64,000 bases of DNA from contig JAHCVI010000004.1 in the NCBI GenBank assembly GCA_019096155.1, positions 3,348,001 through 3,412,000 of the forward strand, given 5' to 3'. Origin of the DNA: Staphylotrichum longicolle. Lineage: Eukaryota; Ascomycota; Sordariomycetes; Sordariales; Chaetomiaceae. The notes below the pieces were generated by a model that saw nothing but the letters and a program-made list of their open reading frames with translations, was not told the origin of the DNA and did not search any database. A program made the position numbers and the translations under genes. Shown here in pieces: positions 23,786-34,732 of this stretch; positions within the stretch are counted from its first letter, which is position 1; every line of letters begins with the position of its first letter.

Positions 23786-26180
23786 ATGCCGTTTCAACAC
23801 CGTCACCGGGGCATGGCCGCCCCGAAAAGGGCCCTGCTGGCCTCCGTCTCCGCCGTCTCACTCTTCATTCTCGCCCTCTTTGCCCTGTCCCACCTTGGCC
23901 CTGCCCCGTCCAAGGGGAGGTTCGCCGCCAGGTTCGAGGGGCTCGACCATGAAGACAACCCCTTTCTCTCGAAGCCCAGAGCCGCTGCAGCCGGCGACAA
24001 GTACCTGATTGGTGTGGGAAAGGCCGATATCACAGGCCCCGTAGTTGAGATCAACTTTGCTGGCTATGCCAACACCGAGCAGATCGGCTCAGGCCTGCGG
24101 CAGCGTGTCTACGCCCGCTCCTTCATCATCGGCGAGGTGGGCACTAACAACCGCTTCGTGTACCTCATCCTCGACGCCATGTGTGGAGACACCGCCATCC
24201 GTAACGGCATCCTGGAAGGTCTAGCTGCGCTGGGATCCAGCTACTCCGTCTACGGCCAGTCGAACGTCGCCGTGGTTGGCACCCACTCTCACAGCGGTCC
24301 TGGCGGCTGGTTCAACTACCTCCTGCCCCAGATCACCAGCCTTGGATTTGACCGCCAGGGCTACCAGGCCATTGTGGATGGCGCCGTGTTGGCAATCAAG
24401 AGAGCCCACGAGTCGCTTCAGGAGGTGGGATCCAACAACTCACTCTCGCTGTTTGCCTTACTGACCGTCTCAGGGCTACCTCGACTTTGGCACCACCCGC
24501 GTCACGGATGCCAACATCAACCGGAGCCCGTACTCGTATCTTGCTAACCCCGAGTCGGAAAGGGTGCAGTACACGGACAATGTCGACAAGACTCTGACCC
24601 TGCTGAGGTTTCAGAGAGCGTCGGATGGCAAGAACATTGGCGTCTTGACCTGGTTTCCCGTCCACCCGACATCCATGCTCGGCAACAACACCCACGTTAC
24701 AGGCGACAACAAGGGGCTTGCCGCCTACCTCTTTGAGCAGTCGGTCAAGGGCAACAGCCAAGCAGCTGATGGTTTTGTGGCTGGTTTCTCCCAGGCCAAT
24801 GTGGGCGATACAACCCCGAACACCTTGGGCGCCTGGTGCGAGGACGGCTCCGGACAGGAGTGCGACTTCCAGACGAGCACCTGCGCCGACGGCAAGTCAC
24901 AGGCATGCCACGGCAGAGGTCCGCAGTTTAGGAAGCTCGACCTCGGCGTCTCCAGCTGCGTCGAGATTGCTAGCAGGCAGTTCTCCGGAGCCAAGGAGCT
25001 CTACGTAAGAAGACCACTCCGATACCCTGGCAATGACGAGACTGACATCTTCCAGGACACGTTTGACTCCAAATCCACCCCCGTCTCAGGCTCCACCGTC
25101 CGGTCATTCCACTACTTTAACGACATGCAGTACTACAAGTTTCCCCTGGACAACGGCACAATCGTGCAAACCTGCCCCGCCGCCCTCGGCTACTCCTTCG
25201 CCGCCGGCACCTCGGACTGGCCCGGCGCCTTCGACTTCACCCAAGGCGACGAGGGCGCGCCCAATAACCCGCTCTGGCAGGTCGTCTCGGGCCTCCTCCG
25301 CGTCCCGAGCGCCGAGCAAAAGAAGTGCCAAGGCCCTAAGCCCATCCTCCTCGACGTCGGCGAGATGTCCGTCCCCTATGCCTGGTCCGCCAACATCGTC
25401 GACATCCAGGCCCTCCGTGTTGGTCAATTCATCATTATCGTCTCCCCCTCCGAAGCCTCTACCATGGCTGGCCGCCGTTGGCGCAACGCCGTCAAAGCCG
25501 CCGCCTCCTCCTCGTCCATCACCGGCACCGACCGTGAACCGTTCGTCGTCCTCGGCGGGCCCGCGAACTCGTACGCCCACTACGTGACCACGCCAGAGGA
25601 GTACGGCGTTCAGCGCTACGAGGGCGCAAGCACCCTCTACGGGCCGTGGGAGCTGCCGGCCTACATCAACCTCACCCTGCGCGGCCTGCCCTACCTCGCC
25701 CCCACTCCGCCCGCAGGCGGCCCCTTGCCGCCCGGCCCGACCCCGCCCGACAACCGCGCCAAGAGCCTCAGCTTCATCACGGGCGTCGTACTCGACGCCA
25801 CGCCGCCGGGCAAATCCTTCGGGCAGGTTCTCAAGCAGCCCCCCACGTCCGCGGCGCGCGGGACGGTCGTGAGCGCGACGTTCCAGGCCGCGAATCCGCG
25901 GAATAATCTGCGATTGGAGGGCACGTTTGCCGCGGTCGAGAAGCTGGGCGCGGACGGCAGCACGTGGAGCCGGGTGCTGAGTGATGATGACTGGAGGTTG
26001 GTGTATTCCTGGAAGCGGACGAACGGGGTGCTGGGGTACAGCGAGGTGACGATTGACTGGGAGACGGGCGAGGCGGATGGGGCGGGGACGTACAGGATTA
26101 GGTATTATGGGGACTCGAAGCCGTTGATAGGGAAGATCAAGGCGTTTGAGGGGATGACGAACTCTTTTGTGTTGACGTGA
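23786..26180 (+). CDS. Neutral/alkaline ceramidase, membrane-anchored
   Basis: Three exons (23786-24424, 24474-25004, 25056-26180) give 764 residues. The second intron (51 bp, GTAAGA...CCAG) keeps frame but interrupts the conserved join 'AKELY/DTFDS', so I remove it. Residues about 17-36 form a signal anchor. Family landmarks: 'GVGKADITGP', 'NFAGYAN', the zinc-binding 'VGTHSHSGPGGW', 'GFSQANVGDTTPN', 'SFHYFNDM' and 'VLGGPANSYAHYVTTPEEY', then a C-terminal beta-sandwich domain. The enzyme hydrolyses the amide of ceramide to sphingoid base and fatty acid. The hexapeptide that carries the proposed catalytic serine (GDVSPN in mammals) reads GDTTPN, so Thr327 occupies the serine position. Convergent with the NLR pseudogene. 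Confidence 0.93.
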
Positions 26181-26692
26181 TGGGGGTGGTGGCATGGGAT
26201 TTGGGATGGAAAGCGAGATGGTTAGGTGATTTCAGCCATGATAATTTGAAGCCTGATGTTGTCCATATGTTCTTTGACACTCAATGAGAGTATCTGCGGG
26301 ATGAAGATCCATCACATTGCCGTCCATATGAGCAGGTTTCAAGACGGATTTAGAGTCTACTCTCGACGAGCTCTGCAGAAATTTCACGACTTTATCTGTG
26401 AGATTCCTCTCGTTTTTTACGGTGCTGAATAAGAGGAAAAGATGCAGAAGTTTCTTGAGGACGTAAAAAGTGTGGAGTTGGAGGAAAATCGTTTGACATT
26501 AAGAGCCGTGTCATCCCCTTGCTGCTTACCTTCGTTATATACAGTACCTGGCCTGAGCTTCGCATGCACGCTGCGTCTGGACGTGCTGTTGACCCTCACA
26601 ACCAGGAGTTATGTGCCCAGAGCTCAATTACCTAATATCTCAGTGGGATGTGTATGAGAAAAGAAGAGAAAGAGAAGATGGTAGACGCCTGA
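26181..26692. other. Intergenic, convergent 3' ends
   Basis: 512 bp, AT-richer than its surroundings, between ceramidase and the end of the NLR-type gene. Nothing recognised. Confidence 0.6.
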
Positions 26693-29600
26693 TCAACCCA
26701 GCCGACGCACATAATAGTATCCATTTCCGCACCTGTATCGTTGCGGCTGCGATATCAACGTCCTTGCTGGTCTTCCAGGTGGCCGTGCTCTCTCGATCAG
26801 GTCTATGAACCCGTCCATGTCTTCAATGTGAACAGTTAAGATGCCATCTGGCTTGTCGACATGTAACAGCCCATCCACAACATACCAACTGCATTAGGTC
26901 ACAAAGCTCCGTTGGAAGAAGATTTGGTACAGTGATCCCGCGGATGGACCGTTGAAAAGGGTCGAGTAGAACTCCCCGTGGTCCCTGAGGACAGCCTCTG
27001 CCGCGTCGCCGCAATCTCCAGAATCCAGTAACGAGGAGATGACCGTGAGATGTTCATCGGATAGGCTAGGTTGTGTTTTCAAGACACCCAAGGCAACGCG
27101 CTTAAGATAGCCGTTCTCGTCCTCATCCTTGAGAAGTGCTAGCACAGGTGTGAGGTGGTCGTCAGACAGGCGAGGCTGTGCTTTCAAGACCTTCAAGGCT
27201 CCATGTTTGACGGACCCATCCTTGTGTTGGAGAAGCGTTACTACGGTCGTGAGGCACTCCTTAGATAGGCTGGACCGTAGTTTCAAGGCAAGGACGACTT
27301 CACCTCTGACGTACATGTCCTCGTCTTTGAGAAGTGTTGACAGGGCTGCAAGGTGCTGCTCAGATATGTTGGGGTGTGCTCTTAGGACCTTCAAAACGGC
27401 CTCTCTGACACTTCTGTCTTCGTCATTGAGGAGTGCTACCGCGGATGTGAGGTGCTCGTCAGATAAATTGGGATGCTCCCTCAAGACATCCAAGGCCCCT
27501 CTTCTGATGATCTTGTTTTCGTCTTGAAGAAGTGCCACCACGGCGGTGAGGCGCGTGTCGGAGGAGTGGGATGGTAATCGCAAGAGATCAAACAGTCCCT
27601 GTATGATCTCTTTGTCGTGCGTGGATGGCACTGCTTCTATCCAAGCCGTAACATGCTCGTCGGATAAGACAGGCTGTGCTCTCAGGAGTAATAGGGCATC
27701 CCACTTGACGAATGCTTCTGTCTTTTTGCAGAGTATCAGTTCAACAACGGCTTTGAAGTGCTCGTCGCATAAACTCGCAGACTGTGATTGCGCAATTCTC
27801 AAGGCGGCCAATCTGAGGTACACGTCCTCGTCTTTGCAGAGCGCAAGTTGTATCACGGCCGTGAGGTGCTCCTTCGGGATGCTGGGCTGTGCTGACACGA
27901 TACCCAAGGCGGCAGATCTGATGGACTTGTGCTCGTCTTTGCAGAGCGCGAGTTCTACCACGGTCTTGAAGTGTTCCACGGATGCTCTAGGGTGTGCTCG
28001 CATAACCTTCAAGGCGGCTAACCTGATGGACTCGTGTTCGTCCTTGCAGAGTGACAGTCCCAACATGGCCGTGAAGTGCTTCTGGGAGATGCCAGGCTGG
28101 GCCCTTAGGACGTCCATGGCCGCCGATCGGACACCCTCGTAGTCGTGTTTGCGCAGTGCCAATCCTACCACGACCATGAGATATCTACCGGGGATGTTTG
28201 GCCGTGCTTTCAAGACGTACAAGGCGGCTTGCCTGACGCCGACACCTTTGTCTATGCGGAATGCCGCTGCCAGCACAGCGAGGAGGAGTTTGTCTGGTAC
28301 ATGTGAGCCACGTATCCCACGGGAGAACTGTAGGGCTCTCATGACATCTGCATCTGAAGCTTCGAAGATGTCATTCATCCCGTCTTTCAACCAAGAAAGT
28401 ATCAAGCCAACGACGCTTGCCGGCAGCGTGGGTTGTCGTGCGACCGACTCAAGGATCGTCATCCTCACGTTAGACGCTTGTCGTAGGGCGTCGAACAATA
28501 CTCGCTCCGGAAAATCCACTTCGCTTGCAAGTTTTGAATTTCTCCGAAACTCGCATTCAAAGAGCATCCAATCTCTTAGTTCCTTTTCAAGTCTTTGCTT
28601 GAGTGGTATCGTCGCTGATGCCTTGCTCAAACAATGCATGACGAGTCGTTGATGCGTTGGACCGAGTAGATCGCGTGGTTCCTTCTCGATCGCCTCGAAG
28701 AACTCTTCTCCGTTTCCTTCGACATCAAATAACCCGGCAACAAAGCGCCAGAAGACGTCATAGCTTGCATTGTATTTGTGCTTCCAAAGAAAGCGGCGGG
28801 TTTCGATTTCATAATGCTCTAGGTTGTTACCGAGTTCTAGACATATGAGTTGCTCTCCGGCTTGCCACTGTCGTATAAAGTACCGCGCAGCAAAGTACTC
28901 TTGGTAGGTCAAGTACAAAAAGTGGTAAGATCGGTTGCGTTGTTCTGGTGAAAGGTCTGATGACCGAAGAAACGAGAGACGAGGGAGCGTCTTGGCGAGT
29001 AGAGACATTGCGGGAGCTTTAAAATGTCTGGAAATGGCGTTCTGATGCTTAAGTCAAACTCGATCACATCGTTGACCAGTCCAGTAAAGGCAAGTCCTTC
29101 TAGGAAGTACTTTTCGTCCTTGACAAGGTCCTTGATGTCGGAGGTGCTGGAATCCCAAATCACAGATTCGGTCATAAGTTGTCTACCGTCTTGCTTTTCC
29201 AACCAGACAACATCCTTCCTCCACAAGCTGTTCTCAATAGCTTGGTAAACTGCAGTTATAGTGTCAAGGTTTGCCCTAGCGTGAAAGCGCTTGTTCCAAA
29301 TGAAATAGAGGGCGTCCAACTGGATTGGGACACGTACGAGATCCCGAAGAAGCCAGCGGTTGAGAAGAAATGATTGAATAGTCTCGGCTTGTTTGGGGAG
29401 TACCCGCCTGAGATATTCATTGACCTGATCTGGGTAAAATCCAATCGTCTCTAGTTCAATGTCGATAGGAACTAACCCCGATAGTATTTTGCCGGATAGC
29501 CGAGACGTAACAATGACGTTTGGTTGGCTCAGCAGCTCTTTGAGGAAAAACATATCGCCCTCGTTGCCCAGGTCCTGACATACTTCGTCCAAGCCGTCCA

Positions 29601-31263
29601 AGAGAAACAAGGTCCGATTGCTCTTGGTGTCGTTCATCGTTTCCAACAAGGATTTGGCCAGATCCAGCCTGGGTTCTGGGAGGGAGAAATACTCATGACT
29701 GAAAAGATTGAAGAAATTGTATCCCGCCTGGCGTCTCTCGACCAGCTTAAGATTTCGCAGAGGTACCTAAAGAATGCGGTCGAATAGCGAGTCCCATTCA
29801 CTCCATGCGCCACGAGTAAACTCATGGACAATCTTTTTGCATAGGGTAGTCTTTCCGACTCCGGCGCGTCCTCGAATCAGGATCCGTCTTGGCTTAATCT
29901 CAGCATCGCCTCTTTTCCGGAGAGTAAAGAGTGTCGATAGCTCGACCTGCATGCCTTTGTCCCGTGTCTCGATATTCAATCGAGCTCAGAGTTCCATCGG
30001 GAAAGAGTTCCCTTTTGACCCGTCCACCGAATTGTCTGACACGATGGCAAGATTGACGTAGCATTGGTCCATCGGCAGGACGTCACCCGAGAGCCGTTCG
30101 ATTTCGAGCCTGTCCGCCGAATAACGTTTGTTGCATATCCAGGCGTCTGCCTGGACCAGGGGGGTTCCTTGACGGATCTTCCCGAGGATCTCTTGAATCT
30201 TTCCGACCACCTTTTTGTAATCTCCGCATTTAGGACCGTGAAACTTGTTTGTCAGGACATGAGGTCGTTCGAGCGGCAGCAGCGCTGAGACAATGTCAAG
30301 GGTTGCCGAGGTCTCGTCAACCAATTTGCAAACGTTAGGAAGAGCAGAAGAAGGTTCTAGTACCGTGGGACTTCTTACCGGCTTTTTCTGGGAGAGCCAA
30401 GCGGGTACCCAAGAGAGTACTTTCAGCGGCAGACTCGTCTTTCCCTTCTCATAAAAGGTAAAGACCAGACAGGGATGATCTTTGTCCTGACAGAGTTGTG
30501 TAAACTCCCGTACAAGCGTCTCGAGCTTAAAAGTGGAACCCTTTACATTGTCGAGCAGCATGCTTGTCTCCCGATCACGGAGCGAAGCCGAGAGTTTCAG
30601 ACGAACTTCAGCTAGCGTGGCCACGTCTCTGAACGAAGTCCCTCGGAAAGGTGTGGCAATGAAAACAATGCCGCTTGCCGCTCTTCTAAGAGAAAGATAC
30701 GTCTCGCCCGAGTCTACAAGAGCCTTCGCTAAGACGATGCCTCCGAGACAAGAAGCGATGAACACAATAGGCCGGTGCCTTCTTCGTGTGTTGTTGGTCA
30801 CGAAGAACTCTCGATGAATACCGTCTAGGAGGAGTAGAGCATATTCATCGATTGTCTTCTGGACCAAGTCTGACGGTAGGAGTAGGTCGCTGGGCCAGTC
30901 GCATGTGAAAATTCGAGCACCTCCAACTTGACTCGGGAGCATATCCGGATCGGCAAGCCAGTTCACGGTGTTGTTGGCTTCTCGGTCCTGCCACGTCCAC
31001 GTATCAGGTGACTTTGTGTCGAGGCCATGGATGGCAATGATGTCGATGTCGGTGTCCAATTCACTCTTGTCGGGGTTGACTTGACAAAGGCGGACGCCTT
31101 TCCGTTCCGAGTCTTGTTGTCTGGATTGTACAGCTTTCTTGTGACGGGGAGGAGTGTGCGGAGACCGCGAAGACCAGAGCCAGGCGACAGTTGCACCGAC
31201 TGAGACGCAAATGGCAGCCGTCAATGCAGCTACAGAGAAGCCCTCGCGGAGTTTGACCGACAT
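26693..31263 (-). pseudogene. NLR-type gene: alpha/beta hydrolase - NACHT - HEAT repeats, decayed
   Basis: One minus-strand frame starts at ATG 31263 with an N-terminal membrane helix (residues about 8-27). A SesB-like alpha/beta-hydrolase domain follows ('IIAIHGLDTKSPDTW', 'IFTCDWPSDLL', 'FIASCLGGIVL' with Cys in the usual Ser position). A NACHT module comes next, P-loop 'GRAGVGKTT' at 29846-29869 and Walker B 'LFLLDGLDE' near 29590-29615, then about twelve HEAT-like repeats (about 26990-28260) and a C-terminal cap ('SWYVVDG...DKPDG'). Such proteins act in fungal heterokaryon incompatibility or innate recognition. It is broken by in-frame TGA (29986-29988), TAG (29767-29769) and TAA (26894-26896), and by a one-base loss near 29046-29052, where 'VIEFDL' should continue to 'HQNAISRHFKAP'. 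Coding similarity continues across every break. Untested introns could remove one lesion, hardly all four. Confidence 0.8.
26990..28260 (-). repeat. Tandem HEAT-like repeats of about 33-36 codons
   Basis: About twelve units follow the pattern 'VRxAALxVLRAQPxLSDEHLTAVVALLKDED'-like (shown as a pattern, not a copy). The first group ends in 'LCKDE' and the second in 'LLKDE/LLNDE', so the array has two sub-families that probably arose by separate duplications. Confidence 0.85.
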
Positions 31264-31659
31264 CGTGGGTGGGGGCTGGGGAAAGGAAGCTTGCACGGTT
31301 TAACCGAGAACCGTTCAGATTCCACTTCACGTTCCCTCCAAGATCCCTGCCCTGCAGATGATGGCAAAAGTAAGTTTCGGGGAACGTTGGCGGTTTGGCT
31401 CCACATCGAGGTAGCAGCCCTCGTTGCAGCCGTGATTGATGGCGCAGTGGAGAGATGACAGTCAGTCGTCTTCTCGGCTGTTTCAGGCTGGCTGTGCCCA
31501 ACGCCCCTCAGGACGGGAGTCAGCCGCACCGACAAACAGCATCGGTGGCCAATCAACTCAACCACCCCAGCACCAGCCACCCCTTCATGGGGTTTGCAAG
31601 CAGTGGCTTCCCAGTATTCGCAGTTGTTCCTGCCCTCCATCTCCTGCAGGATAAGAGCG
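31264..31659. promoter_or_regulatory. Divergent upstream region
   Basis: 396 bp between the start of the NLR-type gene (-) and the chosen start of the DUF6601-like gene (+). The latter's true 5' end could lie in this stretch, as another ATG-started frame (31455) reads up to the same GTAAGT donor. Confidence 0.4.
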
Positions 31660-32808
31660 ATGCTGCCTGGGTCCCCTCCCCATTCGGCGCCCCGTGTGGC
31701 TTCATCAAATTCGCTGGCTTGGCCGGTAAGTGAGCGTCGATTTATCATATTCAAACGCGGTCACGCTTCTGACAATAGGTACCTGTGTTTGCAGCTCTCA
31801 ACTGACATATTCGGGCCTGGACTTGGGAAAAGCATTACTGATGTCTTGCCGGCCACTTACCACTACTACGAGACCATTGGAAAACGCGCTGTTGGTGACC
31901 CGGCAGAGAACACATCAATCTTCTTGCGGAGAGAACTGTCCCTCTGGGGGCTGGTCGGCTTGTTGAAGCATCTATGGTTCGCCGGCGCGGAGCGTCCTGC
32001 CTTGTCGCTGCACTCTCACGTTGCCATGGGCCGGGAGATCGTGCCTTACGAACGGATGGACACGCACCTCTTTTGGACCAACAGGGGGAAAATCTTTGTC
32101 AAGCCTATCCCCCGCTTCCTTCTCAGTCAGGAGTTTTGCCAAAGGAACCTCCAGTGTCCCAATAGCTGTATCTGCGAGGATCCCCCAGCTGATACGTGCC
32201 GGAGAACTCCGCGGAGAGTCGCCCTTGGGTTTCTCTACACATACGCTTGTCTCATATCGTCGGAGACGGACTTCCACATCGCCAACGAAAAGCGTCTCCT
32301 ACCTCGTACGGAGGACGATAAGCCGATGGATTGGGGACGGTGGCAAGCTTTAGCCAGGGAGCTCCTCAGAATGTATGAGCACTACCCAGCTGTAGTTCAC
32401 CCACGATTTCTCCGCGCCGAGCTCCGTCTCTCCCGGATCAACACTATCAAGCGCTTGACCAGCTTCCCGCTCTTCGAACCCTATATTCGCGGCCGGCACA
32501 ACTACAGCGGCCTCTTTCGCGACAATCTCGCCTGGATGGCTACTGCCACCGTCTTCATCGCCGTCGTGTTGACCGCGATGCAGGTCGGCCTCGCGACGGA
32601 GCGGCTTCAAGGTGACCCAACCTTCCAGCAGGCATCGTACGGCTTCACAATCTTTGCCATCCTTGGGCCTATATGCGCCTTTGCTCTGGTGGTCCTGAAC
32701 GCGCTGTTTCATTTCGTCAAGGACCTGCCATCTCTTCTTGGTAGATGGAGCAAACGAGCCGTGACCGGCCGTACCGCGGCGAGAGTCGAGCGGGAGGACT
32801 CCGCCTAG
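31660..32808 (+). CDS. DUF6601-like fungal membrane protein
   Basis: I propose exons 31660-31725 and 31795-32808 (359 residues). The 69-bp intron has GTAAGT, a CTGAC branch-like site and TTTGCAG, and keeps frame, so an unspliced reading is also open. The body has 'RRELSLWGLVGLLKHLWFAG', 'ERMDTHLFWTNRGKIFVKPIPRFLL' in part, 'GFLYTYACLISSETDFHIA', then two C-terminal membrane helices ('WMATATVFIAVVLTAMQVGLAT' region; 'FAILGPICAFALVVL' region). From memory this order is that of a fungal family, DUF6601, whose function is unknown. The C-terminal half is secure; the first 25-50 residues are not. Confidence 0.65.
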   Translation: MLPGSPPHSAPRVASSNSLAWPVSERRFIIFKRGHASDNRYLCLQLSTDIFGPGLGKSITDVLPATYHYYETIGKRAVGDPAENTSIFLRRELSLWGLVGLLKHLWFAGAERPALSLHSHVAMGREIVPYERMDTHLFWTNRGKIFVKPIPRFLLSQEFCQRNLQCPNSCICEDPPADTCRRTPRRVALGFLYTYACLISSETDFHIANEKRLLPRTEDDKPMDWGRWQALARELLRMYEHYPAVVHPRFLRAELRLSRINTIKRLTSFPLFEPYIRGRHNYSGLFRDNLAWMATATVFIAVVLTAMQVGLATERLQGDPTFQQASYGFTIFAILGPICAFALVVLNALFHFVKDLPSLLGRWSKRAVTGRTAARVEREDSA

Positions 32809-33096
32809 GGTGAGATCCTCTGGCGCCCGGGACAGGCTCACAGCGCTCGATTATCTGCAATTTCATCCACAGGCCCACGCCAGCCGTCGCACAACACCTG
32901 AGACTTCAAACAAAGGCAAACACCAGGGGCAGAACCCCACTACGTGATACCGACCTGTCCTTGCTCGAGGGACCAGTAGAAGAGGAGAGAGGATCCAAGG
33001 ATACGACAATAGACGGTATGATTTGAGTGTCTAGGTCCCGGCCATGTAAAGAATCTAAGACAGGAAAGGAAAACCCACGGCTGAGTTGCCGCGACC

Positions 33097-34732
33097 TCAA
33101 CAAATCCGCACCCCAAACTTCCACACCTCATCAACCACCAGCTCAGTCCGTCCATCGCTGGTTGTTTCTGAGAGAACAACCAGGTCTGCATCGGCCCCGG
33201 CGTCGAGCGTGCCTTTCAGGGTTTTGGAGGCCCAGCATGGCGGCGGGAGTGGACGTGACGGCGCCGAGGGTTTGGGGGATGGTGGCGCGGACCAGGCGAG
33301 GAAATTGTTGACGCATTCGATGAGGGTGATGGAGCTAGGGAGAGTCAGTGGCTTGCGTTTATCATGCTTTCCGTGAGGAGTCTTCAAGAGGAATGGGAAT
33401 GGTGGACGGGGGAGGGAGAAGGCAACTCTTCTCTGTTCAACCGGGAGGGTGGGAGGAGGGATACGATGCCTTCAGGGCAAGGGATGCAAGAACAAACGAG
33501 CCAGGGGTAATCTTGATGGAGAATGTGACGAGGCACTGAACATACCTCCCAGCAATGGTGCCCGTGCCCTCGAGCTCCAAGACACTGCCCTTCTTCACGA
33601 TAAAGTGCTCTCCCTCGCCATTGGTCCAGGGATACCGCCCGTCAGGCAGGCCAACCATGTGCATCGCATCCGTCACCAACACCAACCCAGCCGGGTGTGC
33701 GTGCCAGGCAATCTTGACGGTGGCCGGGTGCAGGTGGATGCCGTCCGCGATGAGACCGAAGTAAGGCCTCTGGGAGACTTGGGTTGGGGAGTCCTGCTGA
33801 CCTTGTGAGTCGGCAACGCCCAGCACCCCAAAGATGCCCGGGTTGCGGTGGTGCAGGGGACGCATTGCGTTGAACAGGTGAGTGATCATGGTCGCGCCGG
33901 CCGCTACCGCAGCTGAAGCCTCCTCGTAGGTCGCTTCGGAGTGGCCGATCGAGACGATGATACCTCGCGCGGCGAGGGCGGGAATAAGAGCGGTCATGGC
34001 GCCCAGCTCAGGGGCTGCGGTTATCATCTTGATGGGAATGTCGTTGGTGATGCCGGTCAGACGGGATGGTGAGGAAGAGGTGCCGTCCTGTGAAGCTTGG
34101 GATTCAGGGGGAGTAATGTTGGCTGCGCCGTACATCTCCTCGAGATCGGAGATGGACGAAGCCACGCGTAGGACTGACGTGTTGTGCACGCCGTTCTTGG
34201 TAGGGTTCAAGAAGGGACCTTCGACATGAGCCCCGAGGGACTCTGCGCCATCGTGGCGCGCGCGGGAGGAGCCTGACGGCCCGAGGTAGGGCAGTACCTG
34301 GGGTCAAGTAAGCAGTTGTTGATGTAAAGAGACAACAGTTAAACTAACTTTCTTGTAAAGATCACTCGTCTGACTGGTGACGGTAGGGATGTACGAGGTG
34401 ACGCCCGTCTGGGCTAGCTTCTTGTTCAACTCACGGAGCTGCTTCCCGTATTGCGCCGTGTCGGCGGTGGCGGTGGAGAAGTTGAAGCCATATGCGCCAT
34501 TGAGTTGACACTCAATGAAACCTGGCGATACAATGCGGCCACCAAGATTGATGACCTCGTCGGGCATGATGAGTTCATCGTAGAAGGCAGACTGGCTGCG
34601 GATGATCTTGCCCGTGGCCGAGCTAATCCAGACATCTTCCCAAACGAGGGCATCACCGCGGACAAGCCGGCAGTTGGTTAGCTTGGTAATGCCATTCTGC
34701 CGGGGGGATGCTGAGCGGACCACAGAGGGCAT
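33097..34732 (-). CDS. dac1: N-acetylglucosamine-6-phosphate deacetylase
   Basis: Exons 34732-34349, 34297-33546 and 33334-33097 (introns 51 and 211 bp) give 457 residues. The enzyme removes acetate from GlcNAc-6-P in the cytosol to make GlcN-6-P. Amidohydrolase landmarks: 'GFIECQLNGAYGFNF', 'HVEGPFLNPTKNGVHN', 'SIGHSEATYEEA', 'THLFNAMRPLHHRNPG' and 'LVTDAMHMVGLPDG' with the catalytic Asp. In exon 3, between 'NNFLAW' and 'LKGTLDAGADADLV', the written frame gives a Pro/Ser-rich stretch. Shifting one base yields the family-like 'ATIPQTLGAVTSTPAAMLG'. So a lost base near 33286-33288 and a gained base at 33219-33221 cancel out, probably sequence errors. Divergent from the GH3-GNAT gene within the GlcNAc cluster. 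Confidence 0.93.

Noticed and set aside
25005..25055. Insertion of 17 residues in ceramidase
   Set aside because: It is bounded by GTAAGA and CCAG, is a multiple of three, and splits a conserved join, so it is an intron.
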